A DNA stretch of 64,000 nt from Veillonellaceae bacterium DNF00626 (GCA_001553355.1 KQ960828.1:67668-131667); one strand, 5' to 3'; counted from the first letter of the stretch, positions 30,163-39,251 are shown. Numbers and translations are program-made. The notes: generated by a model from the sequence alone, not told the origin.

Positions 30163-32107
30163 TTATTTTCCCTTTGTGGCTCTTTATGGAATGGAGAAGG
30201 TAAAAGAAGCTATTCTTTTAGCACTTATCAATCCTTGTTCCGGTGGTATCTTGATATCAGGTCGTAAAGGGACCGGGAAGTCTACGGTTATGCGTGCTGC
30301 ACGTGAATTAGTAGATGGACCATGGGCAGATGTACCTATTAGTGTCACAGAAGATCGACTTTTTGGGACCATTGATATGGAGAAAGCTCTTAGTAATGGT
30401 AAACGAGAGTTATTGCCCGGTTTAATTCATAATGTACATGGTGGAATCATGTATATCGATGATGTGAATCTTTTTCGTGAAGATTTATTGGCGACTTTAT
30501 TGGAAATAAAAGATCAGCATTTATATTTTTTGGAAAGAGACGGTATTTCAATCCAAAGTTATGTGGATTTCTCTCTTATGGCAGTCATGAATCCGGAAGA
30601 AGGAACACTTTCTAATACGGTGTTGGATCATTTTGGGTTGTTTGTAGAAGTTGAAGATGATTATGATGAAGTTGGGCGTACAGAAATTATTAAACGATCA
30701 CTTGCGTTTGAAAAAGATGGAATTGCTTTTGCCAAAAAGTATGAAAAAGAAACCGTTGAATTGAAAAATAAAATTTGTCATGCCAAAGAAATATTATCCG
30801 GTATGGAAGTTTCCTCTGCGATGATTCAATTAGCAGCGGTATATGCCTTGAAAGCTCATGTATCCGGACATCGGGCAGATATTTATTTAATTGAAACAGC
30901 CAAAGCTGTCGCTGCATGGAATGGTCGATCTTATGTACTGCCTGAAGATATAGAAAAAGCGGCAGAATTTGTTTTACCGCACCGTATGAGAAAAAATAAT
31001 GAACCTAATAATTCTTCTGATTATCAAGAGAATGAGTCTGTGGATAATAATCAAAACCATTCTGATGATAAAGCACCTAAAGATATGAATGAAAATTCAG
31101 GAGATTCAGGAAAAGATCAAGAAGAAAATTCTCAGCAATCTTTTGCGGACAATCAAAATAATCAAGATAAAAAAGATAATACATCAGGTAATGATGCTGA
31201 TACCAATTCAGACTTAGAGAATAGAGAAGAATCAAATGGCACATCTACTTCGAAAGATAAAGTGGAGATGCCTGATTGGCATGTAAAAATTCCGCCTATA
31301 TGGATTGATCCCGGTGAAAATCATAGAGTAAAACGGGGTACAGGGAAACGAAGTTTGACACGTACATCTCTTAAAACAGGAAGATATGTTCGCGTGCAAA
31401 TTCCCAAAGAAAAAACATCGGATATTGCTTTTGATGCTACATTGCGAGCTGCCGCCCCATATCAGAAATTGCGGAAACATGGAAATTGTACTGTGATGAT
31501 TGAAAAAGAAGATATACGTAGCAAAGTGAGAGAAAAGCGTATTGGAAATATTCTGCTCTTAGTGGTAGATTCAAGTGGATCTATGGGAGTCGCAGAAAGA
31601 ATGAAAACCGTGAAAGGCGTTATCTATAAAATTCTTATGGAGGCTTATCAGAAGCGTGATCGAGTGGGGCTTATTGCTTTTAGAAAAAATGAAGCGGAGG
31701 TATTACTTCCTGTAACACGAAGTGTGGACTTTGCAAAACAAAAACTTGAGAAATTGCCGGTGGGCGGAAAAACGCCTTTAGCCAAAGGGCTGATGAAAGC
31801 AGAAGATGTGTTAGATATGCTTTATCGGCAGGATAATACGCAAGAACCGGTGGTCATACTTATCACTGATGGACGTGCAACAAGTGCAGTAGAAAAGAAT
31901 GGAAATCCTGTTGAAGAAGCCTTACAAGAAGCGGGAAGAATTGGACGGAGAAAATTGCCTACGGCGGTGATTGATACGGAATCCGGTTTTATTAAATTGG
32001 GATTGGCTAAAGATATAGCGAAAAAAATGGGGGCATCTTATTTTCATATGGATAAACTTACAGAAGAGGAGATTCTTCGCATATGGAAAAGCACAGTGGT
32101 TTCATGA
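30149..32107 (+). CDS. BchD/ChlD-like chelatase subunit (AAA+ plus VWA)
   Basis: About 652 aa; the ATG at 30149 or 30152 is the likely start, inside the end of the I-like gene. N-terminal AAA+ with Walker A GRKGTGKS (38-45), parallel to the previous gene, and Walker [11 protein letters not shown]. Residues about 285-365 are a low-complexity linker rich in Asn, Asp, Ser, Glu and Gln. A C-terminal VWA domain has a MIDAS motif DSSGSMG starting at residue 474 and TDGRATS. D subunits bridge the I ring to the H/CobN subunit. Last gene of the operon. Confidence 0.9.
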   Translation: MMKNNYFPFVALYGMEKVKEAILLALINPCSGGILISGRKGTGKSTVMRAARELVDGPWADVPISVTEDRLFGTIDMEKALSNGKRELLPGLIHNVHGGIMYIDDVNLFREDLLATLLEIKDQHLYFLERDGISIQSYVDFSLMAVMNPEEGTLSNTVLDHFGLFVEVEDDYDEVGRTEIIKRSLAFEKDGIAFAKKYEKETVELKNKICHAKEILSGMEVSSAMIQLAAVYALKAHVSGHRADIYLIETAKAVAAWNGRSYVLPEDIEKAAEFVLPHRMRKNNEPNNSSDYQENESVDNNQNHSDDKAPKDMNENSGDSGKDQEENSQQSFADNQNNQDKKDNTSGNDADTNSDLENREESNGTSTSKDKVEMPDWHVKIPPIWIDPGENHRVKRGTGKRSLTRTSLKTGRYVRVQIPKEKTSDIAFDATLRAAAPYQKLRKHGNCTVMIEKEDIRSKVREKRIGNILLLVVDSSGSMGVAERMKTVKGVIYKILMEAYQKRDRVGLIAFRKNEAEVLLPVTRSVDFAKQKLEKLPVGGKTPLAKGLMKAEDVLDMLYRQDNTQEPVVILITDGRATSAVEKNGNPVEEALQEAGRIGRRKLPTAVIDTESGFIKLGLAKDIAKKMGASYFHMDKLTEEEILRIWKSTVVS

Positions 32108-32120
32108 AAATAATAAATAT

Positions 32121-32172
32121 GACGATTTTAATATGAACAAATAAAAATTTATGTGGATTAAAATCGTCATTT
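32121..32172 (+). terminator. Long inverted repeat after the chelatase operon
   Basis: GACGATTTTAAT (32121-32132) and ATTAAAATCGTC (32157-32168), a perfect 12-bp stem with a 24-nt loop. The T-run is weak (ATTTG), so it may be a partial terminator or an RNA-stabilising hairpin. Confidence 0.5.
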
Positions 32173-32301
32173 GCCGAAATATTTATTCTCTCGTGATAAC
32201 GTGGTAAAATTAAAGTTAATATTATTCGTTGAACTTTTTACATGAAATTATGGATATTGAAGGCAGTTTTAGACTCGAAATTGAATAGACAGGAGAATAA
32301 G

Positions 32302-34041
32302 ATGATTAAACAATTTATGTACTACTATAAACCATATATGTCATATCTTATTGGGGTTATTTTAGGTACTTTTATCATGGCTATTTTGGATCTCATATTT
32401 CCTGTGGTTGTTCGTGACTTGATGAATCACGTATTGCCGGATAAAGATATGGTCGCATTATGGAAAGGTGCTATTCTTCTTTTGGTTTTGTATATGATAA
32501 GTTTTGCTATTTCTTATGCTGTTCAATACTATGGGCATGTTATGAGTGCATCCATAGAAAATGACATGAGAAGTGATTTATTTAGTCATATAGAAAAGCA
32601 ATCTTTTCGTTATTTTGATAATGAAAAAACCGGACATTTACTCTCACGTATTACCGGGGATATTTCTGAAATAAGTGAGTTGGCATTTCGCGGACCAAAT
32701 GATGTATTGCTTTGCGGTATTATCATGTCCGGGACTATTGTCGCTATGTTTATTATGAATTGGAAATTAGCGATTTTAATTGGAGCGCTTTTGGTTGCGA
32801 AATCTCTTCATACAGTGAAATTTAATACGAAAATGAAATATGCTTTTCGCGCGAATCGAGTGAAAGCCGGGGAATTGAGTGCAGTGACAGAAGAAAGTTT
32901 ATCAGGCATTCGATTAGTAAAAGCATTTGCAATGGAGGATTTTGAACATAAAAAATTTGTCAAAAAAAGCGAAGAATTACGTAATAAAAAATTTCAATCT
33001 TACAAATTAGTTGCCTATTTTTCCGGAAGCATCAATTTTTTTACTAATTTTATTAACGTTGTAGTTCTTTTAGCCGGCGGATATATGATTGCAGTTGATA
33101 TGTTGGCATTATCCGATTTTGTGGCATTTCTACTATACGTAAATATTTTCATGAAACCTGTATTCCGATTGACAATTTTGACAGAAGTATATCAACGTGG
33201 ATTAGCAGGATTTGCACGATTTGAGGAAATTATGCATACAAAACCTTTAATTACTGATGTAAAGCATCCAAAAGAAATAAAAAATCTTCATGGAGATATT
33301 GCATTCAAAGATATGTCTTTTGCTTATGCGGATGACCGATATATTCTGAAACATCTGAATTTTCATATTCCTGCCGGTCAAACAGTGGCATTTGTAGGCG
33401 AGACAGGAGCAGGGAAAAGTACATTAGTTAATTTGTTACTTCGCTTTTATGATGTTACAAAAGGGGCTCTTTTCTTGGACGGTGTGAATATTAAAGAATA
33501 TCGTCAACGTGATTTACGTAAAAATATAGGTATTGTTCAGCAAGATGTATTTCTTTTTGGCAATACAATTAGGGAAAATATCGGTTATGGAGACCCTCAA
33601 GCTTCTTTGGAGGAAATTAAAAGAGCGGCACAAATGGCGGCAGCTCATGACTTCATTATGGAACTTCCGGAAGGTTACGACACGAAAGTGGGAGAAAGAG
33701 GAATAAATTTATCCGGAGGGCAAAAGCAACGTATTGCTATGGCACGTGTATTTTTGAAAAATCCACCGGTGGTTATTTTAGATGAAGCCACTTCTTCTTT
33801 AGATACTGAAACGGAAAAAACAATTCAAGATACTTTAGATTTATTAGCTAAAGACAGGACAACACTTATTATTGCCCATCGTTTATCAACTGTGCGAAAT
33901 GCCGATCGAATTATGGTGTTGGATAAAGGTGAAGTTATTGAAGAAGGCACACATGATGAATTAATGGAAAGACGAGGGAAATATTTTAGTCTTTATGAAG
34001 CTCAAAAAAAGAAAGATAAATGGAATGAAGATGATGATTGA
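32302..34041 (+). CDS. ABC exporter half-transporter (MsbA-like, fused membrane and ATPase domains)
   Basis: 579 aa from the ATG at 32302, preceded by AGGAG; the longer in-frame start at 32242 lacks this. Six membrane segments in the first ~300 residues, then an ATPase domain: Walker A GETGAGKS (366-373), Q-loop QQDVFLFG, signature LSGGQKQ (470-476), Walker B VILDEATSS and His switch IAHRLS. Such proteins dimerise to export lipids, drugs or peptides. It lies downstream of the chelatase operon on the same strand, after an inverted repeat. A role in exporting the operon's product is possible but not shown. Confidence 0.88.
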   Translation: MIKQFMYYYKPYMSYLIGVILGTFIMAILDLIFPVVVRDLMNHVLPDKDMVALWKGAILLLVLYMISFAISYAVQYYGHVMSASIENDMRSDLFSHIEKQSFRYFDNEKTGHLLSRITGDISEISELAFRGPNDVLLCGIIMSGTIVAMFIMNWKLAILIGALLVAKSLHTVKFNTKMKYAFRANRVKAGELSAVTEESLSGIRLVKAFAMEDFEHKKFVKKSEELRNKKFQSYKLVAYFSGSINFFTNFINVVVLLAGGYMIAVDMLALSDFVAFLLYVNIFMKPVFRLTILTEVYQRGLAGFARFEEIMHTKPLITDVKHPKEIKNLHGDIAFKDMSFAYADDRYILKHLNFHIPAGQTVAFVGETGAGKSTLVNLLLRFYDVTKGALFLDGVNIKEYRQRDLRKNIGIVQQDVFLFGNTIRENIGYGDPQASLEEIKRAAQMAAAHDFIMELPEGYDTKVGERGINLSGGQKQRIAMARVFLKNPPVVILDEATSSLDTETEKTIQDTLDLLAKDRTTLIIAHRLSTVRNADRIMVLDKGEVIEEGTHDELMERRGKYFSLYEAQKKKDKWNEDDD

Positions 34042-34132
34042 AATAAATAGAATTCTTAATTTATACTTACGTTGATGGTTAAAAGTGTTATAATAAGTAC
34101 GAACAACATCAAGTAAACGATGGAGGCATATA

Positions 34133-35098
34133 ATGGATAGACAATTATCATTAGAAGTAGTACGTATTACTGAACAAGCAGCACTTCGCAGTGCGCATTT
34201 GGTAGGTTTAGGAGATAAAGAAGGAGCAGATCAAGCAGCAGTAGATGGTATGCATGCACAATTTCGACGTACATCTGTATCAGGTACAGTGGTTATTGGA
34301 GAAGGTGAAATTGATGAAGCACCTATGCTGTATATTGGAGAAAAAGTAGGAAAAGGTGGAGAAGAAGTAGATATTGCTGTGGATCCTGTGGAAGGAACAA
34401 ACTTGGTAGCAAAAGGACAAAATGGTGCTATTGCCGTAATTGCCATTGCGCCAAAGGGATGTTTGCTTCATGCACCGGATATGTATATGCAAAAAATTTG
34501 TGTAGGACCTCGAGCTAAAGGGTGTATTGATATTGATGCATCAGTGACAGAGAATTTGAAAAACGTGGCAAAAGCATTAGATCGTGATGTTTCAGATGTG
34601 GTTATGGTTACATTGGATAGAGAAAGACATCAAGATATAATACGTGAAGCACGAGCAGCAGGTGCACAAATCAGATTAATTACTGATGGAGATGTAGTAC
34701 CGTCTGTTGATGCTGCAATTCAAGGAAGCGGTATTCATATGGTGATTGGGTCCGGTGGTGCGCCGGAAGGTGTGTTGGCAGCCGTGGGATTAAAATGTCT
34801 AGGCGGAGATATGCAAGCACGTTTATTACCTCATACTGAAGAAGAAATTAGAAGATTGCATGCTATGGGCATAGAAGATGTAAATAAAGTACTCACCTTA
34901 GATGATTTGGTATCAGGGGATGATTGCATATTTGCAGAAACAGCTATTACAGATTGTTCATTGCTTCGTGGAGTACGTTTCTTCGGTGGTGGAGCCAGAA
35001 CCAGTACATTGGTTTTACGATATAAAACAGGTACAGTTAGATTTATTGATACCATTCATCGTTTTGGAGAGAAACGTCCTAATGTAAGAATGTTTTAA
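34133..35098 (+). CDS. glpX: Fructose-1,6-bisphosphatase class II
   Basis: 321 aa. It dephosphorylates fructose 1,6-bisphosphate in gluconeogenesis. Typical GlpX features: SVSGTVVIGEGEIDEAPMLYIGE, VDIAVDPVEGTN (Li-sensitive phosphatase metal motif DPxxGT-like) and GSGGAPEGVLAA. The start has a GGAGG site 7 bases upstream. TATAAT at 34089-34094 suggests its own promoter. A strong terminator follows, so it is monocistronic. Confidence 0.95.
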   Translation: MDRQLSLEVVRITEQAALRSAHLVGLGDKEGADQAAVDGMHAQFRRTSVSGTVVIGEGEIDEAPMLYIGEKVGKGGEEVDIAVDPVEGTNLVAKGQNGAIAVIAIAPKGCLLHAPDMYMQKICVGPRAKGCIDIDASVTENLKNVAKALDRDVSDVVMVTLDRERHQDIIREARAAGAQIRLITDGDVVPSVDAAIQGSGIHMVIGSGGAPEGVLAAVGLKCLGGDMQARLLPHTEEEIRRLHAMGIEDVNKVLTLDDLVSGDDCIFAETAITDCSLLRGVRFFGGGARTSTLVLRYKTGTVRFIDTIHRFGEKRPNVRMF

Positions 35099-35114
35099 TT
35101 TCGTCTATGAAAAG

Positions 35115-35157
35115 ACCGACAGTTGATCGGGATATCCGAAAGCTGTCGGTTTATTTT
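35115..35157 (+). terminator. Rho-independent terminator after glpX
   Basis: ACCGACAG (35115-35122) pairs with CTGTCGGT (35143-35150), with a T-rich tail (TTATTTT). Confidence 0.75.
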
Positions 35158-35217
35158 AAGTAGAAATTTTATTGAATTTCAAGTAAAATAAAAACATTAA
35201 GATCAAAGGAGATTATG

Positions 35218-35772
35218 ATGCAAGAATTTTTTGATTGGATATATTCTATTGTTGTTGCTTTGTTTTTAGCGATGCTAATTCATATATTTTTATTTGTTCC
35301 GACTAAAGTGTCCGGATTGTCTATGTATCCCACATTAAATAATGGACAATATTTAGTTGTATCAAAAATAGGGCATGTACTAAGACAAACACCGGATTAT
35401 GGGGAGATAGTAATTATTGATAGTCGGACACGCCGTGAAAGATCGTGGTTGGATGATTTTATCGAGCCGGCAATGAATTATATTTCTTTATTTAAAAAAG
35501 GTAATCCGGATCATACTATTTGGGTAAAGCGTGTTATAGGTAAAGCCGGAGATACTTTGGAATTTCATGATCATGCTGTATATAGAAATGGAATTAAATT
35601 GGAAGAACCTTATGTAAATGGGGAAATGGAATTTTCTATCCCCGGTTCTTATACCGTACCCGAAGGTACTGTATTTGTTATGGGCGATAATAGAAATCAT
35701 AGTTCGGATAGTCGTTTCATTGGTCCGGTACCTGTTGATCATGTTTTGGGAACAGTAGTAGTTCAGTTATAA
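35218..35772 (+). CDS. lepB: Signal peptidase I
   Basis: 184 aa from the second of two adjacent ATGs (35218, 6 bases after AGGAG; 35215 is too close). One N-terminal membrane anchor (about 9-27). The catalytic dyad is Ser35 in SGLSMYPTL and Lys104 in WVKRVIGKAGD. The box VFVMGDNRNHSSDSRFIGPV is intact. It cleaves signal peptides from exported proteins on the outer face of the membrane. It stands alone between glpX and rpsU. Confidence 0.94.
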   Translation: MQEFFDWIYSIVVALFLAMLIHIFLFVPTKVSGLSMYPTLNNGQYLVVSKIGHVLRQTPDYGEIVIIDSRTRRERSWLDDFIEPAMNYISLFKKGNPDHTIWVKRVIGKAGDTLEFHDHAVYRNGIKLEEPYVNGEMEFSIPGSYTVPEGTVFVMGDNRNHSSDSRFIGPVPVDHVLGTVVVQL

Positions 35773-35868
35773 TACGGGAATCAACTGATTTAGAAACTGC
35801 TTCATGTGCGTTTATAAAAAATAGTAATAAAGAAAGCATAAAAGTAGAGAGAATTTCACAACTATTCA

Positions 35869-35897
35869 TTGACAGGTAGTGGACAATAAATTATAAT
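35869..35897 (+). promoter_or_regulatory. Consensus promoter of rpsU-yqeY
   Basis: TTGACA (35869-35874), 17-nt spacer, TATAAT (35892-35897): a perfect match, as expected for a ribosomal protein gene. The leader is about 45 nt and carries a GGGAGGGAGGG ribosome site. Confidence 0.88.
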
Positions 35898-35949
35898 TTA
35901 ATTGTGTGCAATAGCACCCCATCAGTCTTATTGGGAGGGAGGGATATAG

Positions 35950-36126
35950 ATGTCTGAAATTAAAGTTCAAAAGGGTGAATCTTTAGATAGCGCCCTTCGC
36001 AGATTTAAACGTTCCTGCCAAAAAGCCGGGGTTCTTTCTGAAGTAAGAAAACGTGAACATTATGAAAAGCCCAGCGTTAGACGCAAACTGAAATCTGAAG
36101 CTGCAAGAAAGCGTAAGTTTAAGTAG
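35950..36126 (+). CDS. rpsU: 30S ribosomal protein S21
   Basis: 58 aa (reads [10 protein letters not shown]...AARKRKFK). S21 is a small basic protein of the 30S subunit. The sequence has the family's N-terminal [17 protein letters not shown] and a Lys/Arg-rich end. It has a very strong ribosome site and promoter. yqeY follows within a few bases, the common Firmicutes pair. Confidence 0.96.
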   Translation: MSEIKVQKGESLDSALRRFKRSCQKAGVLSEVRKREHYEKPSVRRKLKSEAARKRKFK

Positions 36127-36138
36127 AAGGTGATGGTT

Positions 36139-36588
36139 TTGTCAATTAAAGAACAGCTTATGGCGGATATGAAAGAAGCCATGAAAGCAAAAGATGACGG
36201 GAAACTGGCTCTAAACGTGATTCGCATGGCAAGAGCCCATATCAAACAGGCTGAAATTGACAGCGGACACGCAGACTTTGATGATGATCAGGTTCTTGCC
36301 ATTCTCCGGAAAGAAATGAAGCAACGAAAAGAAACGTTAGCAGAAATAGAAAATTCCGGCAGAGATGACCTGGTTGCGGAAACCAAGGCTGAAATGTCAG
36401 TGTTAGAAAAGTATTTACCACCGGAAATGAGCGAAGATGATATTCGTGCTGTGGTAAAAGATGTAATTCAGTCGTTGGGAGCGGAGCAGAAAAATATGGG
36501 CTCTGCAATGAAAGCCGTAATGGCAAAGTTAAAAGGGCAAGCCGATGGAAAAGTAATTAATCAAATTGTAAGAGAATTACTTTCTTAA
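36139..36588 (+). CDS. yqeY: GatB/YqeY domain protein
   Basis: 149 aa if it starts at TTG 36139, giving MSIKEQLMADMKEAMKAKD, the usual family N-terminus, 6 bases after AAGGTG; an ATG at 36133 is an alternative. YqeY resembles the tail domain of GatB that contacts tRNA in the amidotransferase, but its role as a free protein is not settled. It is co-transcribed with rpsU. Confidence 0.9.
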   Translation: MSIKEQLMADMKEAMKAKDDGKLALNVIRMARAHIKQAEIDSGHADFDDDQVLAILRKEMKQRKETLAEIENSGRDDLVAETKAEMSVLEKYLPPEMSEDDIRAVVKDVIQSLGAEQKNMGSAMKAVMAKLKGQADGKVINQIVRELLS

Positions 36589-36593
36589 TTGCC

Positions 36594-36683
36594 TTGACAA
36601 TGCAATGTACTTAGTGTATTGTTATGAACAAGTAAATATTGCGTCAATGATGACTCATTCCGAAAGGGATGGGTCATTTTCTT
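36594..36683 (+). promoter_or_regulatory. Promoter plus hairpin leader of the glutamine synthetase gene
   Basis: TTGACA (36594-36599), 17-nt spacer, TATTGT (36617-36622). About 20 bases after the expected start is a perfect or near-perfect 12-bp hairpin with a GAAA loop (36650-36677) and a TTTT tail. Either it ends the rpsU-yqeY transcript and overlaps this promoter region, or it is an attenuator that controls glnA. Confidence 0.6.
36650..36683 (+). terminator. Rho-independent terminator with GAAA tetraloop before glnA
   Basis: ATGACTCATTCC, GAAA, GGGATGGGTCAT, then TTTTCTTT. Two G-T/T-G pairs in a 12-bp stem. Confidence 0.75.
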
Positions 36684-36732
36684 TGCAAGCAAATTTAATG
36701 AAATGAATATGTTTTATATGGAGGAGGACATC

Positions 36733-38628
36733 ATGAAAAAAGAACTATTATATTGTATTCCTGCAGGACGATATGGAAAAGAAGGCGTGCTGTCTCTTTT
36801 AGCACAACACCCGGAAATTCGATTCGTGTCACTTATAGGTATTGATTTAGCGGGAAATGACACAGATGAGCGTATTCCTATTGAAGTTTTTAAAGAAGAA
36901 TACGATGATTTTTTTGCCGGGAAAGCTGTGCAAACGGATGGATCCTCTGTGGTATTTATGAATATTGCTACACTAAACGATGCCAGAGTTGATTATGTCG
37001 CAGATAGTACCGTAAATTGGTATATTGACTATAACGATGAAAATATAGATGAAGCAACAGGACTTCCCGTTGGTACATTGCGCATACCCAGTTTCCTTAT
37101 TCATAATGGAGATTTTATTGATTCGCGTTCCATTTTAAAAAAATCTTGTGAGTACGTAGCCGATGAACTTATGAAATTATTAGTGGGGAAGAAAATAAAA
37201 GGGATGGAATATGTACCATTTAATGATATACAAGATATTGTTTTCACTACCGGAACAGAATTAGAGTTTTGGGTAAAAACTCCGAGTGAGAAAGAAACTG
37301 TTCGTCATTTATCTACATCACAAAGGCTGAAAGAACAATATTGGCAGCGCATGCGTGGTAATGTGCGTACAGCTATGGAACAAGTTATTGAAGAATTGGA
37401 TGCTCGTGGTATGCATGTAGAAATGGGACATAAAGAAGTGGGGGGTATCAAACCGAAATTGGATGATACCGGTCATATTTTTGATGTATGTGAACAATTG
37501 GAATTAGATTGGCTTTTTTCAACGAATCCCTTGCAAGCAGCCGATAATGAATTGGAAGCCCGTATTATTGTTCGCGAAGTATTTCGTCGTAATGGCTTAG
37601 ACGTTTCATTTAAAGCTAAGCCTATTTTAGGTGTTGCCGGTAGTGGTGAACATACTCACGTAGGGTTTGCTGCTAGGTTAAAAAATGGAAAATTAATTAA
37701 TTTATTAGCGCCGGAAAATTTGGAAGCGGATTATCTTTCTGTTGTTGGTTATGGATTTATTATGGGTATACTGAAAAACTATGAAGTCATAAATCCTTTT
37801 ATCACTTCTACCACAGATGCATTCAATCGATTAAAGCCGGGATTTGAAGCACCGGTATGCATTGTTACATCGCTGGGTCATAAACCGGAATTACCTTCTC
37901 GTAACCGCAGTATACTCATTGGACTTGTTCGTGATTTAGGAAGTCCAAAAGCTACACGATTCGAGTTGCGTGCTCCAAATCCTTTTACTAATACTTATTT
38001 AGCTGTATCTTGTCTTTACTTAACTGCATTAGATGGAATTAGATATGCAGTAGAAGGCGATAAAACAGCAGAAGAGCTTCTAAAAGAATTATCTAAAAAA
38101 GCAGGGGAAGAAAGTGAATATTTAGAAAAGGAAAGAGAATATCGTTGTGAACAGAATGTATTTGAAGATTTTACACAAGAAGAACGCGATGCTCTTTTTG
38201 GGAAACCGCCGGCTACTGTATGGGAAAATGTAAAAATTATGCAATCAGAATCGGAAAAAATAAAAACACTCACACAAAGTGGCGCAATTACTGATGATAT
38301 AGTAAACTCTTTTGTGGCAAGCATCTTGTATCGTTGGGAAAATGAACTTATGGATCGTTTGATTCCTGCTACAAAAGCAGCTATTAAGCAATATAAAAAA
38401 TTGACGCATGAAAATACTATTGATGATGAACGCTGGGAAAAAGTTAATAAAAAACGAATAGAATTGGGAAAAGATACTCAAAGAGAAAAAAGTATTTGTA
38501 CTCAATTGAAGGAAGCGTTAGAGAATGGGGATTATGATAGAGCTTCTGATTTACAAATAGAAATGGCAAGAAAAGTAGAGAGTTTAGAAGACGCATATAG
38601 AGTGTATGCAGAAAACATAATAGGTTAG
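36733..38628 (+). CDS. glnA: Glutamine synthetase, long form
   Basis: 631 aa from the ATG at 36733 (GAGGAGGA just upstream; the in-frame 36703 start adds ten unlikely residues). It makes glutamine from glutamate and ammonia. Visible: ELEFWVK (metal Glu), GSGEHTHVGFAA (the HxH-type ammonia/metal motif) and FELRAPNPFTN (Arg and Glu of the glutamate site). It is longer than type I enzymes (~450 aa), with an extra C-terminal helical, Lys/Glu-rich region of about 150 residues. It resembles the long glutamine synthetases seen in some anaerobic Firmicutes. Its leader may attenuate transcription. Confidence 0.88.
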   Translation: MKKELLYCIPAGRYGKEGVLSLLAQHPEIRFVSLIGIDLAGNDTDERIPIEVFKEEYDDFFAGKAVQTDGSSVVFMNIATLNDARVDYVADSTVNWYIDYNDENIDEATGLPVGTLRIPSFLIHNGDFIDSRSILKKSCEYVADELMKLLVGKKIKGMEYVPFNDIQDIVFTTGTELEFWVKTPSEKETVRHLSTSQRLKEQYWQRMRGNVRTAMEQVIEELDARGMHVEMGHKEVGGIKPKLDDTGHIFDVCEQLELDWLFSTNPLQAADNELEARIIVREVFRRNGLDVSFKAKPILGVAGSGEHTHVGFAARLKNGKLINLLAPENLEADYLSVVGYGFIMGILKNYEVINPFITSTTDAFNRLKPGFEAPVCIVTSLGHKPELPSRNRSILIGLVRDLGSPKATRFELRAPNPFTNTYLAVSCLYLTALDGIRYAVEGDKTAEELLKELSKKAGEESEYLEKEREYRCEQNVFEDFTQEERDALFGKPPATVWENVKIMQSESEKIKTLTQSGAITDDIVNSFVASILYRWENELMDRLIPATKAAIKQYKKLTHENTIDDERWEKVNKKRIELGKDTQREKSICTQLKEALENGDYDRASDLQIEMARKVESLEDAYRVYAENIIG

Positions 38629-38652
38629 TAGAAAAGAGATTTTCAAAATAAA

Positions 38653-38694
38653 AATACCCACTTTATTGAAGATTTGATAAAGTGGGTATTTTTT
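38653..38694 (+). terminator. Rho-independent terminator after glnA
   Basis: AATACCCACTTTAT (38653-38666) pairs perfectly with ATAAAGTGGGTATT (38677-38690), then TTTT. Confidence 0.9.
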
Positions 38695-38764
38695 AGTAGT
38701 GCATTTCAATTAAAAAAGTATTGTAGGATGTGGTTATAAACAAAAAAGTGGATGATATTTCAAT

Positions 38765-38795
38765 AATATTTTCACCGGTGAAGGCTGAAAATATT
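38765..38795. repeat. Nested inverted repeats upstream of the tRNA promoter
   Basis: A perfect 12-base palindrome TTCACCGGTGAA (38771-38782) lies inside a wider inverted repeat AATATTTTC...GAAAATATT (38765-38795). It sits about 20 bases before the -35 of the tRNA operon. Function unknown. Confidence 0.4.
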
Positions 38796-38814
38796 ATATT
38801 TATAGAGAAAAACC

Positions 38815-38843
38815 TTGACAAAGGGGGAAGTGGTAGATATACT
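38815..38843 (+). promoter_or_regulatory. Promoter of the tRNA cluster
   Basis: TTGACA (38815-38820), 17-nt spacer, TATACT (38838-38843), 15 bases before the first tRNA. Confidence 0.85.
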
Positions 38844-38858
38844 TATAAAGTAACTTGC

Positions 38859-38935
38859 GGCCCGGTGGTGTAGTGGTCTAACATGCCGCCCTGTCACGGC
38901 GGAGATCGTCAGTTCAAATCTGATCCGGGTCGCCA
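38859..38935 (+). tRNA. tRNA-Asp (GTC)
   Basis: Acceptor GGCCCGG pairs with CCGGGTC; discriminator G; encoded CCA at 38933-38935. Anticodon loop CTGTCAC between CCGCC and GGCGG, anticodon GTC at 38893-38895. T-loop TTCAAAT is present. Confidence 0.96.
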
Positions 38936-38937
38936 TT

Positions 38938-39012
38938 GCGGAAGTAGCTCAGTGGTAGAGCACAACCTTGCCAAGGTTGGGGTCGCGGGTTCGAGTCCCG
39001 TTTTCCGCTCCA
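38938..39012 (+). tRNA. tRNA-Gly (GCC)
   Basis: Acceptor GCGGAAG pairs with TTTCCGC; discriminator T; encoded CCA. Anticodon loop TTGCCAA in stem CAACC/GGTTG, anticodon GCC at 38970-38972. Only two bases separate it from tRNA-Asp. Confidence 0.96.
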
Positions 39013-39015
39013 AGC

Positions 39016-39089
<74 letters not shown>

Positions 39090-39112
39090 CAATTTTCAGT
39101 TACTTTTCTCAT

Positions 39113-39201
39113 GCCGGGGTGGCGGAACTGGCAGACGCAAGGGACTTAAAATCCCTCGAATCGTGAGATTCGTACCGGTTCGATTCCGGTCCTCGGCACC
39201 A
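39113..39201 (+). tRNA. tRNA-Leu (TAA)
   Basis: Acceptor GCCGGGG pairs with CCTCGGC; discriminator A; encoded CCA. Anticodon loop CTTAAAA in stem GGGA/TCCC, anticodon TAA at 39147-39149. The long variable arm (CGAATCGTGAGATTCG) marks a class II tRNA. Confidence 0.96.
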
Positions 39202-39206
39202 AAATA

Positions 39207-39241
39207 AAAACTGCTTTCATGATGAGAGCAGTTTTTATTTT
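39207..39241. terminator. Bidirectional terminator between the tRNA cluster and ybaK
   Basis: AAAACTGCT (39207-39215) pairs with AGCAGTTTT (39227-39235), with T-rich flanks on both strands. It serves the tRNA operon (+) and ybaK (-), which converge here. Confidence 0.8.
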
Positions 39242-39251
39242 GCTTTATTTG

